This document shows, piece by piece, positions 35,452 through 45,897 of a DNA stretch of 60,842 nucleotides. The stretch spans positions 1 to 60,842 of the forward strand of contig JADEWQ010000021.1 of assembly GCA_015207585.1 (NCBI GenBank). The letters run 5' to 3'. Source of the DNA: Pleurocapsales cyanobacterium LEGE 06147 (GTDB taxonomy: Bacteria > Cyanobacteriota > Cyanobacteriia > Cyanobacteriales > Xenococcaceae). Below the pieces are notes generated by a model. That model was not told where the DNA came from. It did not search any database and saw only the letters and a program-made list of their open reading frames with translations. The position numbers and the translations under genes were made by a program. How positions within the stretch are numbered: the first letter of the stretch is position 1; each line of letters starts with the position of its first letter.

Positions 35452-38400
35452 ATGACGCATGAGAGGGGACAAATTAGCTTAGACGATATTCTCATTACCG
35501 AGGAATTGCTCCGTCGAGCGCCCAGAAATCCTGACCTGAAGGCTGAGAACGATGCCCTTCGCACGCTAGCACGACAACTGGTCGAGCAACCCCAAACCAT
35601 GCTCAAATCTCTTGCCGCGATCGCTAAAAATCTCTGTCAGGCAGGAACAGCAGGAGTGAGCTTACTAGAGGTAACGCCGAGTGGTGAAGAGATTTTCCGT
35701 TGGGTGGCACTTGCTGGGGAGCTAGAGAGGTATGAGCAGGGAACAGTGCCACGCTACTATAGTCCTTGTGGTGCCTGCTTGGAGCGTCAAGCCCCGCAAC
35801 TCTATTCTTATCCTGCACGATATTTTACGTATCTCCAACAGGTTGAGCCGATAACCGTCGAAGGGCTGGTAATTCCTTTAATGGCAACAGATCGACCTTT
35901 AGGAGCAATTTGGATTCTCTCTCACGACTCGCAACGGCAGTTTGATACTGAAGACGGGCGAATTGTGACCAGCCTTGCAGATTTTACCGCTGCCGCACTT
36001 CACAACAAACAGATAGAGGAGGCACTGCGACAACGAGAAGCAGAACTCAGCCTGGTGACTAATACCGTTCCTGTTCTAATTTCCTTTGTTGATTCCGAGC
36101 AGCGATACCGATTCAATAACCAGACCTATGAAAAGTGGTTTGGGTATCCTGCCACAGAAATCTATGGCAAGGCAATCTGGGAAGTTTTGGGCGAAGCGGC
36201 TTATCAAAAGATTCGTCCGTATGTAGAGCAAGCTTTGGCAGGACAACAGGTGACATTTGAGAGCGAAGTTCCCTATCAAGATGGTGGAACGCGCTACGTC
36301 AGTGCTACTTACATTCCTCGTTTTGACAAAGAGGGAAAGATAGTAGGGTTTGTGGAGTTGGTGAGTGACATTAGCCAACGAAAGCGAGTAGAGTTAGCCT
36401 TACACCAAAGTGAGGAGCGGTTGAGAATTGCTCAACAGGCAGCTAAAGCGGGAGTATGGAACTGGGATATCGCGAACGACCAGGTCACTTGGTCGAAGGA
36501 ATATTACCTACTCTACGGTCTCGAGCCAGCAAGAGCACAACCCTCTTATGAAAATTGGTTAGCATCGATCGTAGAACAAGATCGCGATCGCGTCGCTCGG
36601 GCAACTCGTGAGGCTCTAGAGCACCAGAGGGATCTCAACGTCGAATTTCGCATTCTCCACCCAACTCAGGGAGAACGCTGGATCTTGGCGATCGGTCAAA
36701 CATTTTGCGATGCCAACAGACAGCCAATCCGGATGACCGGAATTGCGCTGGATATCACCCAACGTAAACGCGGCGAAGCCGAACGCAAACAGACTGAAGA
36801 GGCACTGCATCAAAGCGAAGACCGATTCCAGACTTTGGTTAGCAATATGCCGGGAATGGTCTATCGATATGTTCCCAATGCTGAAGGGGGTGATGGGTTT
36901 ACCTATGTCAGTTCCGGTTCCCGCGAACTGTTTGAATTAGAGCCAGAAACCATTCTTCAAGATGCGAACGTTCTCTGGTCACTAATCCATCCCGAAGATC
37001 TCCCATCCTTGAAGGAATCAGCGGCGATCGCGCAGCGCCTCGGCTTTGCCGAGACCGCCGTTGCTAACTCATCGGATTGGCAGTGGGAAGGACGAATCAT
37101 TACACCATCAGGTCAGCTCAAGTGGATTCAAGGCAAAGCTCGCGCGGAGGAAACCGAGTGCGGCAAGGTGTGGGATGGGTTACTGATTAATATTACCGCT
37201 CGCAAGCAAGCCGAAGAAGCCCTAGCTCAGAGTGAAGCGCAGTTACGGTTGATTATAGAGAGTGCAAAAGATTACGCCATCTTAACCCTCGATATGGATA
37301 TCCACATCACTCGTTGGAATTCGGGAGCGCAAAGGCTATTAGGATATCAGGAAAATGAGATTTTAGGACAGGATGTACGCATCATTTTTACCCCAGAAGA
37401 CCTCAAACGCGGGGAAGCCGATCGCGAGATACATAGAGCCTTACGGGAAGGACGGGCGGAAGACGAACGCTGGCACGTGCGCAAAGATGGCAGTCGCTTC
37501 TGGGGAAGTGGACTGATGATGCCCTTGCGAAATGAAGACAACCAGATTCAGGGATTCCTCAAGATTTTGCAGGACAAGACCGCCCAACGACAGGCAGATG
37601 AACGGCTGCATTTGCTGTATGAAACAACTAGCGATTTACTCGCTACAGAACAACCCCTCGCGCTAATGAATGCCTTGTTTAGCAAGCTCTCAGCCCAGTT
37701 AGACTTGCATTCTTACTACAACTTATTAATTGAGCAAAAAGATAACCGACAAAAGCTACATTTGAAAAACTATAGTGGTATTCCTGAGGATGTAGCAGCC
37801 CAGCTCGAATGGATAGACTTTGGTCAACACATCTGTGGGCTGGTTGCCCGAGAGCAGCAGCCAATTGTTCTGGATCGCCAGCAAATTGCCACTCATCCAA
37901 ATGCTCAATTCATCCGTTCAATGGGCGTCACTGCTTATGCCTGTCATCCATTAATTGCTCGAGGACGATTATTAGGCACGCTCTCATTTGCGAGTCTGAC
38001 CCGAACTTGCTTTACGCCAGAAGAACTCGACCTGCTGCAAGTGACCTGCGCTCAAATCGCGATCGCAATCGAACGGGCAAATTTGATTGCTTCTCTCCAA
38101 CAACAAACCGAGCAATTGCAACAAGCCAATCGCATCAAAGATGAGTTTCTGGCGGTATTGTCTCATGAGTTGCGATCGCCCCTGAACCCAATTCTCGGTT
38201 GGTCAAGCCTGCTGCAAAGGGGCAAGCTAGACGAGGCAACGACAAAGCAAGCTCTCACAATCATTGAGCGCAATGCCAAACTGCAAGCCGAACTGATCGA
38301 AGACTTGCTCGATATTTCCCGAATTCTGCGAGGCAAGCTTAGTCTCACCTTTAGTCCGGTGAACTTGGCATCAACCATTAAAGCGGCGAGTGAAACGGTG

Positions 38401-39300
38401 CGACTCGCGGCAGAAGCCAAGTCTATTCGGATAGAGACAGTGCTTGAACCTCAAGTAGGACTTGTTTCGGGGGACTCGACTCGTTTACAGCAAGTGGTGT
38501 GGAACTTGCTTTCCAATGCGGTTAAATTTACACTTCCAGGGGGACGAGTTGAGATAAGACTGTCATCGGTCCCCGGTCATTCGTCATTGGTAGAAACTGA
38601 CAAATCACAAAGGACGAATGACAAATTTGCTCAAATAACCGTCAGCGATACTGGAAAAGGTATTTCTGCCGACTTCCTTCCCTATGTATTCGACTACTTC
38701 CGCCAAGCAGATAGTGCCACCACTCGTAAGTTTGGTGGACTGGGATTAGGATTAGCAATCGTGCGCCACTTGGTCGAACTGCATGGTGGAACGATTCAAG
38801 CAGATAGCCCCGGTGAAGGCATGGGGGCTACATTTACGGTTAGACTTCCCTTGATGCCCACTCAGCCAACTGACAATCCAGATTCTCAATTGTCGAAACC
38901 AGCTCTCGATTTGAGTGGTGTTCGAGTCTTAGTGGTAGATGATGATACCGATACACGAGACTTTCTTGCTTTTCTATTGAAACAAGCAGGGGCAAAAGCG
39001 ATCGCGGTCGCTTCCGCAGATGAAGCATTTACAGCCTTAATGCAATCCCAACCCAATGTCCTAATCAGTGATATTGGAATGCCAGAAATGGATGGCTATA
39101 TGCTGATGCGGCAAGTGAGAGCCTTGCCCCCCCAACAGGGAGGACAGATTCCGGCGATCGCACTTACAGCCTACGCTGGGGAGTTCGATCGACAGCAGGC
39201 ACTATCAGTAGGATTCCAGAAGCATGTTCCTAAACCTGTCGAGCCAGAGGAACTGGTTCGGGCGATCGTCACTCTCCTCAGACAGAATGCTTCATCCTAA
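35452..39300 (+). CDS. Hybrid histidine kinase with two GAF and four PAS domains
   Basis: A 1282-residue cytoplasmic sensor without membrane helices. In order: GAF (about 50-190), PAS 1 (200-315), PAS 2 (320-440), PAS 3 (455-590), PAS 4 (595-720), GAF 2 (730-880), HisKA with the phosphoacceptor His905 in VLSHELRSPLNPILGW, HATPase (about 1005-1135: VWNLLSNAVKF, DTGKGIS, GGLGLGLAIVRHLV), and a C-terminal receiver with Asp1207 in LISDIGMPEMDG. Each PAS ends in a DISQRKR-like PAC motif, so they look duplicated. The first GAF has CGACLERQAP, but no Cys-His bilin-attachment motif is evident, so light sensing is not supported. The input is unknown. AAGGA precedes the ATG. Confidence 0.92.
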   Translation: MTHERGQISLDDILITEELLRRAPRNPDLKAENDALRTLARQLVEQPQTMLKSLAAIAKNLCQAGTAGVSLLEVTPSGEEIFRWVALAGELERYEQGTVPRYYSPCGACLERQAPQLYSYPARYFTYLQQVEPITVEGLVIPLMATDRPLGAIWILSHDSQRQFDTEDGRIVTSLADFTAAALHNKQIEEALRQREAELSLVTNTVPVLISFVDSEQRYRFNNQTYEKWFGYPATEIYGKAIWEVLGEAAYQKIRPYVEQALAGQQVTFESEVPYQDGGTRYVSATYIPRFDKEGKIVGFVELVSDISQRKRVELALHQSEERLRIAQQAAKAGVWNWDIANDQVTWSKEYYLLYGLEPARAQPSYENWLASIVEQDRDRVARATREALEHQRDLNVEFRILHPTQGERWILAIGQTFCDANRQPIRMTGIALDITQRKRGEAERKQTEEALHQSEDRFQTLVSNMPGMVYRYVPNAEGGDGFTYVSSGSRELFELEPETILQDANVLWSLIHPEDLPSLKESAAIAQRLGFAETAVANSSDWQWEGRIITPSGQLKWIQGKARAEETECGKVWDGLLINITARKQAEEALAQSEAQLRLIIESAKDYAILTLDMDIHITRWNSGAQRLLGYQENEILGQDVRIIFTPEDLKRGEADREIHRALREGRAEDERWHVRKDGSRFWGSGLMMPLRNEDNQIQGFLKILQDKTAQRQADERLHLLYETTSDLLATEQPLALMNALFSKLSAQLDLHSYYNLLIEQKDNRQKLHLKNYSGIPEDVAAQLEWIDFGQHICGLVAREQQPIVLDRQQIATHPNAQFIRSMGVTAYACHPLIARGRLLGTLSFASLTRTCFTPEELDLLQVTCAQIAIAIERANLIASLQQQTEQLQQANRIKDEFLAVLSHELRSPLNPILGWSSLLQRGKLDEATTKQALTIIERNAKLQAELIEDLLDISRILRGKLSLTFSPVNLASTIKAASETVRLAAEAKSIRIETVLEPQVGLVSGDSTRLQQVVWNLLSNAVKFTLPGGRVEIRLSSVPGHSSLVETDKSQRTNDKFAQITVSDTGKGISADFLPYVFDYFRQADSATTRKFGGLGLGLAIVRHLVELHGGTIQADSPGEGMGATFTVRLPLMPTQPTDNPDSQLSKPALDLSGVRVLVVDDDTDTRDFLAFLLKQAGAKAIAVASADEAFTALMQSQPNVLISDIGMPEMDGYMLMRQVRALPPQQGGQIPAIALTAYAGEFDRQQALSVGFQKHVPKPVEPEELVRAIVTLLRQNASS

Positions 39301-39326
39301 CGCTATCGCCTTGTCAGTAAAAAGTC

Positions 39327-40437
39327 TTATACTAGCTGATTTTCCTGACGCAGATAGGCTTCGATAAAGGAATCGATATTACCATTCATCGCATCATTAA
39401 TGTCATTAGTTTCTATCCCCGTGCGTAAATCTTTGACGAGCTGATAGGGATGAAAAACGTAGTTGCGAATTTGATTGCCCCAAGCTGCCTCGACCATATC
39501 GCCGCGAATTTCAGCAATTTCTTTGGCTCTTTGTTCTTGAGCGATAACCAACAACTTAGCTTTGAGTAAAGCGAGAGCTTTTTCTTTGTTCTGCAGTTGA
39601 GAACGTTCTTGGGTACAGCGCACCGCAATGCCTGTAGGGATGTGAACGATGCGAACGGCAGTTTCTACCTTGTTGACATTTTGCCCGCCTTTACCTCCAG
39701 AACGAGAGGTAGTGATTTCTAAATCTTTTTCAGGAATGTCGAGATCGATCGCCTCATTTTCTAAATTAGGCATTACTTCTACGCCAGCAAAGCTAGTTTG
39801 TCGTTTGCCGTTGGCATTGAAAGGAGAAATTCGCACCAGTCGGTGGGTGCCTTTCTCTGCCTTTAGATAACCGTAAGCATATCGTCCTTCGATTTCGAGA
39901 GTGGCTGATTTAATTCCTGCTTCGTCTCCTGGAGAAATTTCGGCTAGATGGACTTGATAACCTTGTTTTTCGCTCCAACGAGTGTACATACGCAGTAGCA
40001 TTTCTGCCCAATCCTGCGCATCAGTACCTCCCGCGCCTGCATTGATAGTCAACACTGCTCCCTTGGTATCGTAGGGACCGGATAAGAGCTGTTGCAATTC
40101 CCAACGATCTAACTCGTGCTGTAGATGGGTCAGATTGGTTTGTGCTTCTGCGCTCAGAGCTTCATCTTCTTCTAGTTCTAGTAGTTCGGCGATCGCTTTA
40201 GTATCCTCTAATGTATTTTGCCATTGCCGATATAACTCTAAGTTCGATTTAAGCTCGTTTAGTTCTTGTAGGGTGACTTGGGCTTTTTCTCGGTCGTTCC
40301 AAAAATCTGGTTGAGCTGATAACTGCTCTAGGTCATGAATTTTCGCAGAAAGAGCAGGCAGGTCAAAGATAGTCCTGGGTTTTACCCAGGCGTAAGGATA
40401 CAGTTTCTATTTCTCGTTTGAGTTCAGAGATTTCCAT
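39327..40437 (-). CDS. prfB: Peptide chain release factor 2, with programmed +1 frameshift
   Basis: RF2 ends translation at UGA and UAA. The 0 frame starts at the ATG at 40437 ([14 protein letters not shown]), runs 24 codons and stops at TGA (40363-40365) in the classic context TATCTTTGAC. Shifting +1 at CTT gives [16 protein letters not shown] and the rest of a 369-residue protein. The peptide-anticodon motif SPF is in [12 protein letters not shown] and the catalytic GGQ in [13 protein letters not shown]. An AGGA sits four bases before TATCTT, where E. coli has a Shine-Dalgarno-like stimulator. RF2 level thus controls its own synthesis. A polypurine tract lies directly upstream. Confidence 0.95.
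40361..40378 (-). promoter_or_regulatory. RF2 autoregulatory frameshift site
   Basis: On the minus strand: CCCAGGACTATCTTTGACC. The ribosome reads CTT, meets TGA, and slips +1 onto TTT-GAC. Codon 25 is the in-frame UGA, as in most bacterial prfB genes. Confidence 0.9.
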
Positions 40438-40438
40438 T

Positions 40439-40494
40439 TATTCTCTTTTTTTCTTCTTTTTTTCTCTTTTTTCTCTTTTTTCTCTTTTATTTAT
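40439..40494 (-). repeat. Polypurine tract before prfB
   Basis: On the minus strand nearly 55 bases are A or G only, built from units AAAAAGAG and AAAAGAAG, ending two bases before the ATG region. It lies between mfd and prfB and serves as the prfB leader. GAGA motifs within it could act as weak ribosome-binding sites. Confidence 0.6.
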
Positions 40495-40542
40495 TGTATC
40501 GTTGGCTAGAAAATTTTTCGCGCTCTGCGGATAAGAGGTGCT

Positions 40543-43500
40543 TTACATTCCTACTACTTTAGTTTCGGATAAGGCATCGCGCATTTTTCCCAGCCACTCA
40601 ATTAAACTTTCCAGCTGCCGTTGGGGTTTAAGTACGCCTAACCCCCTGGCGATGACTTTTTTGGGCGCGTAAACGAAGCGCGATCGCACCTGAGAGGGTA
40701 ATTTCTCTTCTAATAATTTCCAAGCAGGTTCCGCCATCGGAGTTTCTAGGATAACGTGCTGTTTGCCTTCCGGCTTGAGACGAGAAAAGCCGAGGGATTT
40801 GGCGATCTGTTTTAGTTCCATGACTTGTAATAACTGTTGGGCGGGAGGAGGAATGGTGCCGTAGCGATCGCTCCAGTCGGCAGCAATTTGGCTTAGTTCT
40901 CGCTTAGAAGCAGCCGCAGCAACTGCTCGATAAGCATCCATTTTCTGCTCTAAATCGGGAATATAATCGACAGGAATAAAAGCCGTCAGGTTCAGATCTA
41001 TTTGAGTATCGTTTACTTGGGGAATTTCCTGTCCTTGAATTTCTCCGATCGCTTCTTGCAACATTTCTAAATAAAGATCGAAGCCGATGGCAGTCATTTG
41101 TCCCGATTGTTCTGCACCCAGTAGATTGCCCACCCCTCTGATTTCCATGTCTCTCGTTGCTAGTTGATAGCCAGAACCTAATTGGCTGAACTCTTGTAGG
41201 GCGCGCAATCTTTTTCTGGCACTTTCAGATAGAGTTTGTTTGTTGGGATAGAGTAACCAGGCGTGTGCTTGTATGCCCGAACGTCCTACTCTACCCCTGA
41301 GTTGATAGAGTTGGGCTAAGCCGAATCTATGGGAATCTTCGATAATAATGGTATTGACGCGGGGAATATCCAAACCGGATTCGATAATCGTGGTGCAGAC
41401 GAGAATATCTGCTTCACCGTTACTAAAAGTCAGCATCGTCGATTCCAACTCGCTTTCGGGCATTTGCCCGTGGGCGATCGCCATTCTGGCACTGGGAATC
41501 ATCTGGCGCAGTTGTCCGGCTAATTCTTCGATTCCCTCCACTCTGGGAACGACATAAAATACTTGCCCGCCTCGATCTAATTCATTTCTAATTGCCGTCC
41601 TTACTACTTCGGGATTGTAAGGAGATAAGTGAGTTTTAATGGGACGACGCGAAGGAGGTGGAGTGGTAATTAAACTCATCTCCCGAATGCCCGACAGAGA
41701 CATATAGAGGGTACGGGGAATGGGTGTAGCCGAAAGACTCAGCACGTCTACCTGGGTTTTGAAGGCTTTAATTTTTTCTTTTTGATTGACACCAAAACGC
41801 TGTTCTTCATCGACTACCAGCAGTCCCAAATCTTTAAATTGAATTTCCTTGCCGAGTAATTGATGAGTTCCCACCACGACATCTAATTCTCCCGTCGCCA
41901 AGCGTTGCATAATCTCTTTGCGTTCGGAGGGAGTGCGGAAGCGGTTGAGTAAACCTACGTGAATGGGATAGGGAGCAAATCTTTCTTTGAGAGTGTGATA
42001 GTGTTGCTGAGTCAGAATAGTTGTGGGGGCAAGAAAAGCTACTTGTTTGTTCCCTCCGGTGACGGCTTTAAAAATAGCGCGGATGGCAACTTCTGTTTTG
42101 CCAAAACCCACATCTCCACAGACAAGGCGATCCATCGGGCGATCGCTCATCATATCTAGTTTGACATCTTGAATGGCTTTGAGTTGATCTGGTGTGGGTT
42201 GGTAGGGAAAAGAATCTTCTAATTCCTGTTGCCAAGGAGTATCGAGAGGATAGGCATAACCAGTTAGTTGAGATCTTTTCGCATAGAGTTTGACCAAATC
42301 TACGGCTAACTTTTTAACAGCTTTGCGGACTTGATTTTTGGTTTTCGCCCAAGATTTGTCCGACATTTTGTTGAGTTGTGGCGGACGATTACCCGTCTGG
42401 CGAAAACGAGACAGCATATCTAGGGCATCCGCCGGAACTCGCAACAGTCCGTCGACATACTGAATTACTAGATACTCGCGACTGACTAAATTTTCTAACT
42501 GAAGAAATTTACCAATGCCGTGATATTTGTGAACGACATAATCTCCAGGACGTAGTTTATTTAAATCTACTTGTTTAGATGCAGCGCGTCTACGTTTGCG
42601 GATATAGCCGGCAGTAGCTAGGGTATGCTGTCCGAAAAATTCTCTGTCGGTAACGACAACAATACGATAAGTAGGTAGAATAAATCCTTCTAATTCTGCC
42701 AACCCCGAATATTTAATGGCTACCGCAGTATCGTGAACGTGGGCTTTTTCAATTGCCGGATAATCGTGGGGATTGGGAATAAATTGTGCCGGACAATCGT
42801 GTTCTTGTAAGAGAGAGACAGAACGGGTTGGTTGCGCAGAAATCAGCCAAGTTTTGTATTTACTTAGAGTAATACCGCTATATATTTCTCTTTTGCCTCG
42901 CAGAATTTCTGCTAATTTGGCAAATTGATGGGGAGTAGTGGGAATCGGGCGACTGGAAAGATTAATTGTGGGAATTGGGGCATGAGGATTTTCTTCGGCT
43001 ATTTCCGACAGACTTAAAATTGGAAAAGCTTCACTAATTTTGAGACAATCGTCGAAAGAACGATGAAGTTTGGGTAGAGCAATATGCTTAGATTCCCTAT
43101 TTTTTAACTCCCACTGTTCCTCAGCGTGTTCTATCCAGCGATCGCTATGAGCGCGACATTGTTCTACTTCATCAATGGCAATTAAGGTATTTTCGGGTAA
43201 ATAATTTAATAGGGAAGCTGGTTGCTCGAAAGCTATCCCTAAGAAACGACGCATTCCTTCCGGTAAATTACCTTCTGTCAAACTATCTAGTTCTTCAGCC
43301 GATAGATAATTATCTAAACTCTTGCCTGCTGCCAAGATCGAATTAGCAATAATCGTCGCAAAAGAAGTAGGAGTGAGAACTAATTGCTCGATGCGATCGA
43401 GAGAACGCTGAGTAGCCGGATCGAACTCGCGAATTTGTTCTAATTCATCGCCAAACCAATCCAAACGCACGGGCAATTCTGCCGAGACGGGAAAAATATC

Positions 43501-44061
43501 GACAATATCCCCTCTTCTACTCCACTGTCCTTCCGTTTCTACCAGGGGAACTCTCTCATAACCCAATCTAGCTAGAGATTCATCGAGGGTTTTCGACTCC
43601 TGAGTCATCCCCTGTTGAAGCGTGAAACAATAAGACTGAAAAACTTCTGGAGGTGGCAGATGGGGTTGTAGCGATCGCTCCGTAGCTACAATAGCAAAAT
43701 TAGTTGTTGAGGAAGTTTTTTCTGCTTCATTGATAACTGATAAAGTCTGCATCTGTCCCCAAATCATCTCGGATTCGGGGTCGAAAGGCTCGTAGGGGGA
43801 TGCTTCCGAGGTTGGATAAAAATTGACGGTTTGCCAACCCATCGCCTCTAATTGCGCTGCCCAACGCCCTGCTTCTTCGAGAGTAGCGCAGACAACAAAA
43901 AGGTTTTTGCCTTCAGCCCGTGCTAAAGCAGAGGCAACCAAACCTTTAGGTAAGCGGTGAATACCATTTAACAGAAGCGAGTGCGCCTGTTGTAATTTAC
44001 TTAGTAATTCTTTAGTCAGGGGAGATTTGGCGATAGCACGAACAACCGAAGCAAAAGCCAT
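40543..44061 (-). CDS. mfd: Transcription-repair coupling factor Mfd
   Basis: An 1172-residue ATPase that removes RNA polymerase stalled at DNA damage and recruits UvrA. The N-terminal UvrB-like region contains [18 protein letters not shown] and [20 protein letters not shown]. The RNA-polymerase interaction domain is [20 protein letters not shown]. The RecG-like translocase has Walker [17 protein letters not shown] (near residue 653), [18 protein letters not shown] and [10 protein letters not shown]. The C-terminal TRCF domain ([18 protein letters not shown]) is complete. Length is normal. It is followed on the same strand by prfB after 105 bases, but the polypurine gap makes cotranscription uncertain. 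Confidence 0.97.
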   Translation of the reverse strand: MAFASVVRAIAKSPLTKELLSKLQQAHSLLLNGIHRLPKGLVASALARAEGKNLFVVCATLEEAGRWAAQLEAMGWQTVNFYPTSEASPYEPFDPESEMIWGQMQTLSVINEAEKTSSTTNFAIVATERSLQPHLPPPEVFQSYCFTLQQGMTQESKTLDESLARLGYERVPLVETEGQWSRRGDIVDIFPVSAELPVRLDWFGDELEQIREFDPATQRSLDRIEQLVLTPTSFATIIANSILAAGKSLDNYLSAEELDSLTEGNLPEGMRRFLGIAFEQPASLLNYLPENTLIAIDEVEQCRAHSDRWIEHAEEQWELKNRESKHIALPKLHRSFDDCLKISEAFPILSLSEIAEENPHAPIPTINLSSRPIPTTPHQFAKLAEILRGKREIYSGITLSKYKTWLISAQPTRSVSLLQEHDCPAQFIPNPHDYPAIEKAHVHDTAVAIKYSGLAELEGFILPTYRIVVVTDREFFGQHTLATAGYIRKRRRAASKQVDLNKLRPGDYVVHKYHGIGKFLQLENLVSREYLVIQYVDGLLRVPADALDMLSRFRQTGNRPPQLNKMSDKSWAKTKNQVRKAVKKLAVDLVKLYAKRSQLTGYAYPLDTPWQQELEDSFPYQPTPDQLKAIQDVKLDMMSDRPMDRLVCGDVGFGKTEVAIRAIFKAVTGGNKQVAFLAPTTILTQQHYHTLKERFAPYPIHVGLLNRFRTPSERKEIMQRLATGELDVVVGTHQLLGKEIQFKDLGLLVVDEEQRFGVNQKEKIKAFKTQVDVLSLSATPIPRTLYMSLSGIREMSLITTPPPSRRPIKTHLSPYNPEVVRTAIRNELDRGGQVFYVVPRVEGIEELAGQLRQMIPSARMAIAHGQMPESELESTMLTFSNGEADILVCTTIIESGLDIPRVNTIIIEDSHRFGLAQLYQLRGRVGRSGIQAHAWLLYPNKQTLSESARKRLRALQEFSQLGSGYQLATRDMEIRGVGNLLGAEQSGQMTAIGFDLYLEMLQEAIGEIQGQEIPQVNDTQIDLNLTAFIPVDYIPDLEQKMDAYRAVAAAASKRELSQIAADWSDRYGTIPPPAQQLLQVMELKQIAKSLGFSRLKPEGKQHVILETPMAEPAWKLLEEKLPSQVRSRFVYAPKKVIARGLGVLKPQRQLESLIEWLGKMRDALSETKVVGM

Positions 44062-44244
44062 ATAAATTCCGAACGCTCGATGATAAATGTTATATTAATC
44101 GACCCTCAGTCCATCGACAGGGAAGCTTGCTTTTCCTACGCCGAGTATTTTAGCAGTATTGACACTCCGCACGATTACACTCATATATTGATGCTCGAGA
44201 ACAAATAACCATCATTCTTTGCGTGGCGATTCATGAGAGGCTAT

Positions 44245-44265
44245 GCACGGAAATAAATTCCGCGC
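44245..44265. repeat. Intergenic hairpin between the site-2 protease and mfd genes
   Basis: GCACGGAA and TTCCGCGC pair with one mismatch around an ATAAA loop. It is embedded in a 247-base gap with other GC-rich inverted motifs (GGCGATTCATGA, GACGGGGCG). No T-tract follows, so it is probably an extragenic repeat remnant rather than a terminator. Confidence 0.4.
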
Positions 44266-44308
44266 TTTAAACGCCCCGTCCACACGGTTTCTCGCCCCAT
44301 TCTTCAAG

Positions 44309-45817
44309 CTAAAGACCAATCCCCAAACGACCCGCTAGGCTTGGACTTAAGGGAATGAGAGTAGCCAGCATCAAAAATAATGCTAACAAACCCCAAGCTG
44401 CTCTGGCATCATCTGGTTCGGATAGTTCGTTAAGGCTGGGACGTTCTAAATCTCGTTGTAAAAAGAGAATCAAAATTGCCCAATAGAGGGGAATAGGATT
44501 GCTCGGGTTAAACAAAGCGACAAGTCCTAAAACCACTAAAGTAGCAATACTAGTCCTTCTAGCAATTTTACGCCCGTAGATAGCTTGGACGATTCTACCT
44601 CCATCTAACTGTCCTGTCGGTAACAAATTAAGGGAAGTGATTACCAAACCCAGCCAACCAATTATCACTAAAGGATGAATGTCTACTAATGCTTGTTGCA
44701 GTGCCGAACCAAGAGTGACTTTTGCCAGAGTGCCAACTAAAACAGAACCTTGAAAGAATTCTGCAGGTAGTTTAAAAAGACTGCCTGGATGAGAAAGAAG
44801 TAAACCAGTAATCAACATTACTAAAGAAATAATTCCACCCGCAGCAGGTCCGGCAAAGGCAACATCAAATAAGACGGTGCGGTTGGGAATTAAAGATTCA
44901 AAACGAGTAATAGCACCAAAAGAACCAATTTGCCAAGTAGGCAAGAAGAAAGGAACGCTCAGTCGAATATCGTGGCGTTTAGCCATAACCCAATGACCTA
45001 TTTCATGGGCAATTAAGATCGTCCACAACCCCAGACTGAGAGGTATAGCTTCTCGATAACGACCCAAATTGCTAAATAAATCGAAGCCAAGCAGTAAACT
45101 AGCTGCCTCTAAGCTAGTCACCACAGTAGCGATCGCTAAAACCAGGGCTAAATTTTTTTGAATTAGAGTAGTGGGTTTGGGGTCATTGGTACTGGGAAGA
45201 ACAACTACAACAGGTTTTTCTTCCGGACTTTCTACTAAAAATAAACGATATTTTTCTCCTAATTTCTCTTCTAGCTTCTGAGTAAGGGTAGAGTATACTT
45301 TGTCTGGCTCGCCGCGCAGATTACCTTTGAAAATTGCTCCATCCTGATAGGAAATTGTCTCGGTGGCAAAGAAACTATCAATGCCAAAAATTTCTTTAAT
45401 TGTAGCCATTTCTTCATCGGGGATGGGCATTATTTCTATGGAAGCACCTTCCTTGTCCGAGACTGTCGGCTCTTTTTGTTTTTCCTCAAAATTAGCTTCT
45501 GCTTCTGCTTTGAGACGTTCTGTAGCCTTTTGTTTGAGTATTGCTTCTTGACCGGCAGCTCTCAACTGTCGTCCCAGCCAAATATAAATTGCTACCGAGG
45601 CAATCAACAGAAATAAAATACCAACTAAATTGAGATAAATACCAACAGCAAACAAGCCAAAGAAGATCAGCCAGGGAGCCATTAAGACAACTGATTGCAG
45701 CCAAGCTAAAATACCCAGTTTGCCATAAGATTTGGCGCGATTGTAGCCCCAGGCTAGGATGCCAAAAGCAGCCAAAACAATAACAAATGTTGCTATCGAT
45801 TCCGATCCGTTAAGCAT
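44309..45817 (-). CDS. Site-2 protease (M50 family, EGY-like)
   Basis: A 502-residue intramembrane metalloprotease with two N-terminal helices (about 9-29, 43-85), a soluble region (about 90-220) and a C-terminal membrane core. The zinc motif is HEIGH at 271-275 in LIAHEIGHWVMAKR, and the third ligand Asp lies in LLPTGQLDGGRIVQA. PFFLPTWQIGSFGAITRFES and the FAGPAAGG motif fit the EGY branch found in chloroplasts and cyanobacteria. Such proteases release membrane-bound regulators such as anti-sigma factors; no anti-sigma gene is adjacent. It lies 80 bases after murQ on the same strand. Confidence 0.93.
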   Translation of the reverse strand: MLNGSESIATFVIVLAAFGILAWGYNRAKSYGKLGILAWLQSVVLMAPWLIFFGLFAVGIYLNLVGILFLLIASVAIYIWLGRQLRAAGQEAILKQKATERLKAEAEANFEEKQKEPTVSDKEGASIEIMPIPDEEMATIKEIFGIDSFFATETISYQDGAIFKGNLRGEPDKVYSTLTQKLEEKLGEKYRLFLVESPEEKPVVVVLPSTNDPKPTTLIQKNLALVLAIATVVTSLEAASLLLGFDLFSNLGRYREAIPLSLGLWTILIAHEIGHWVMAKRHDIRLSVPFFLPTWQIGSFGAITRFESLIPNRTVLFDVAFAGPAAGGIISLVMLITGLLLSHPGSLFKLPAEFFQGSVLVGTLAKVTLGSALQQALVDIHPLVIIGWLGLVITSLNLLPTGQLDGGRIVQAIYGRKIARRTSIATLVVLGLVALFNPSNPIPLYWAILILFLQRDLERPSLNELSEPDDARAAWGLLALFLMLATLIPLSPSLAGRLGIGL

Positions 45818-45897
45818 GGGTTATTAATTTTTCGGAGTTTGGGTATTGGGAATGGAAAATTTTTTCACTCCCTTGTCTGTTCTTCTTATCATATTAT

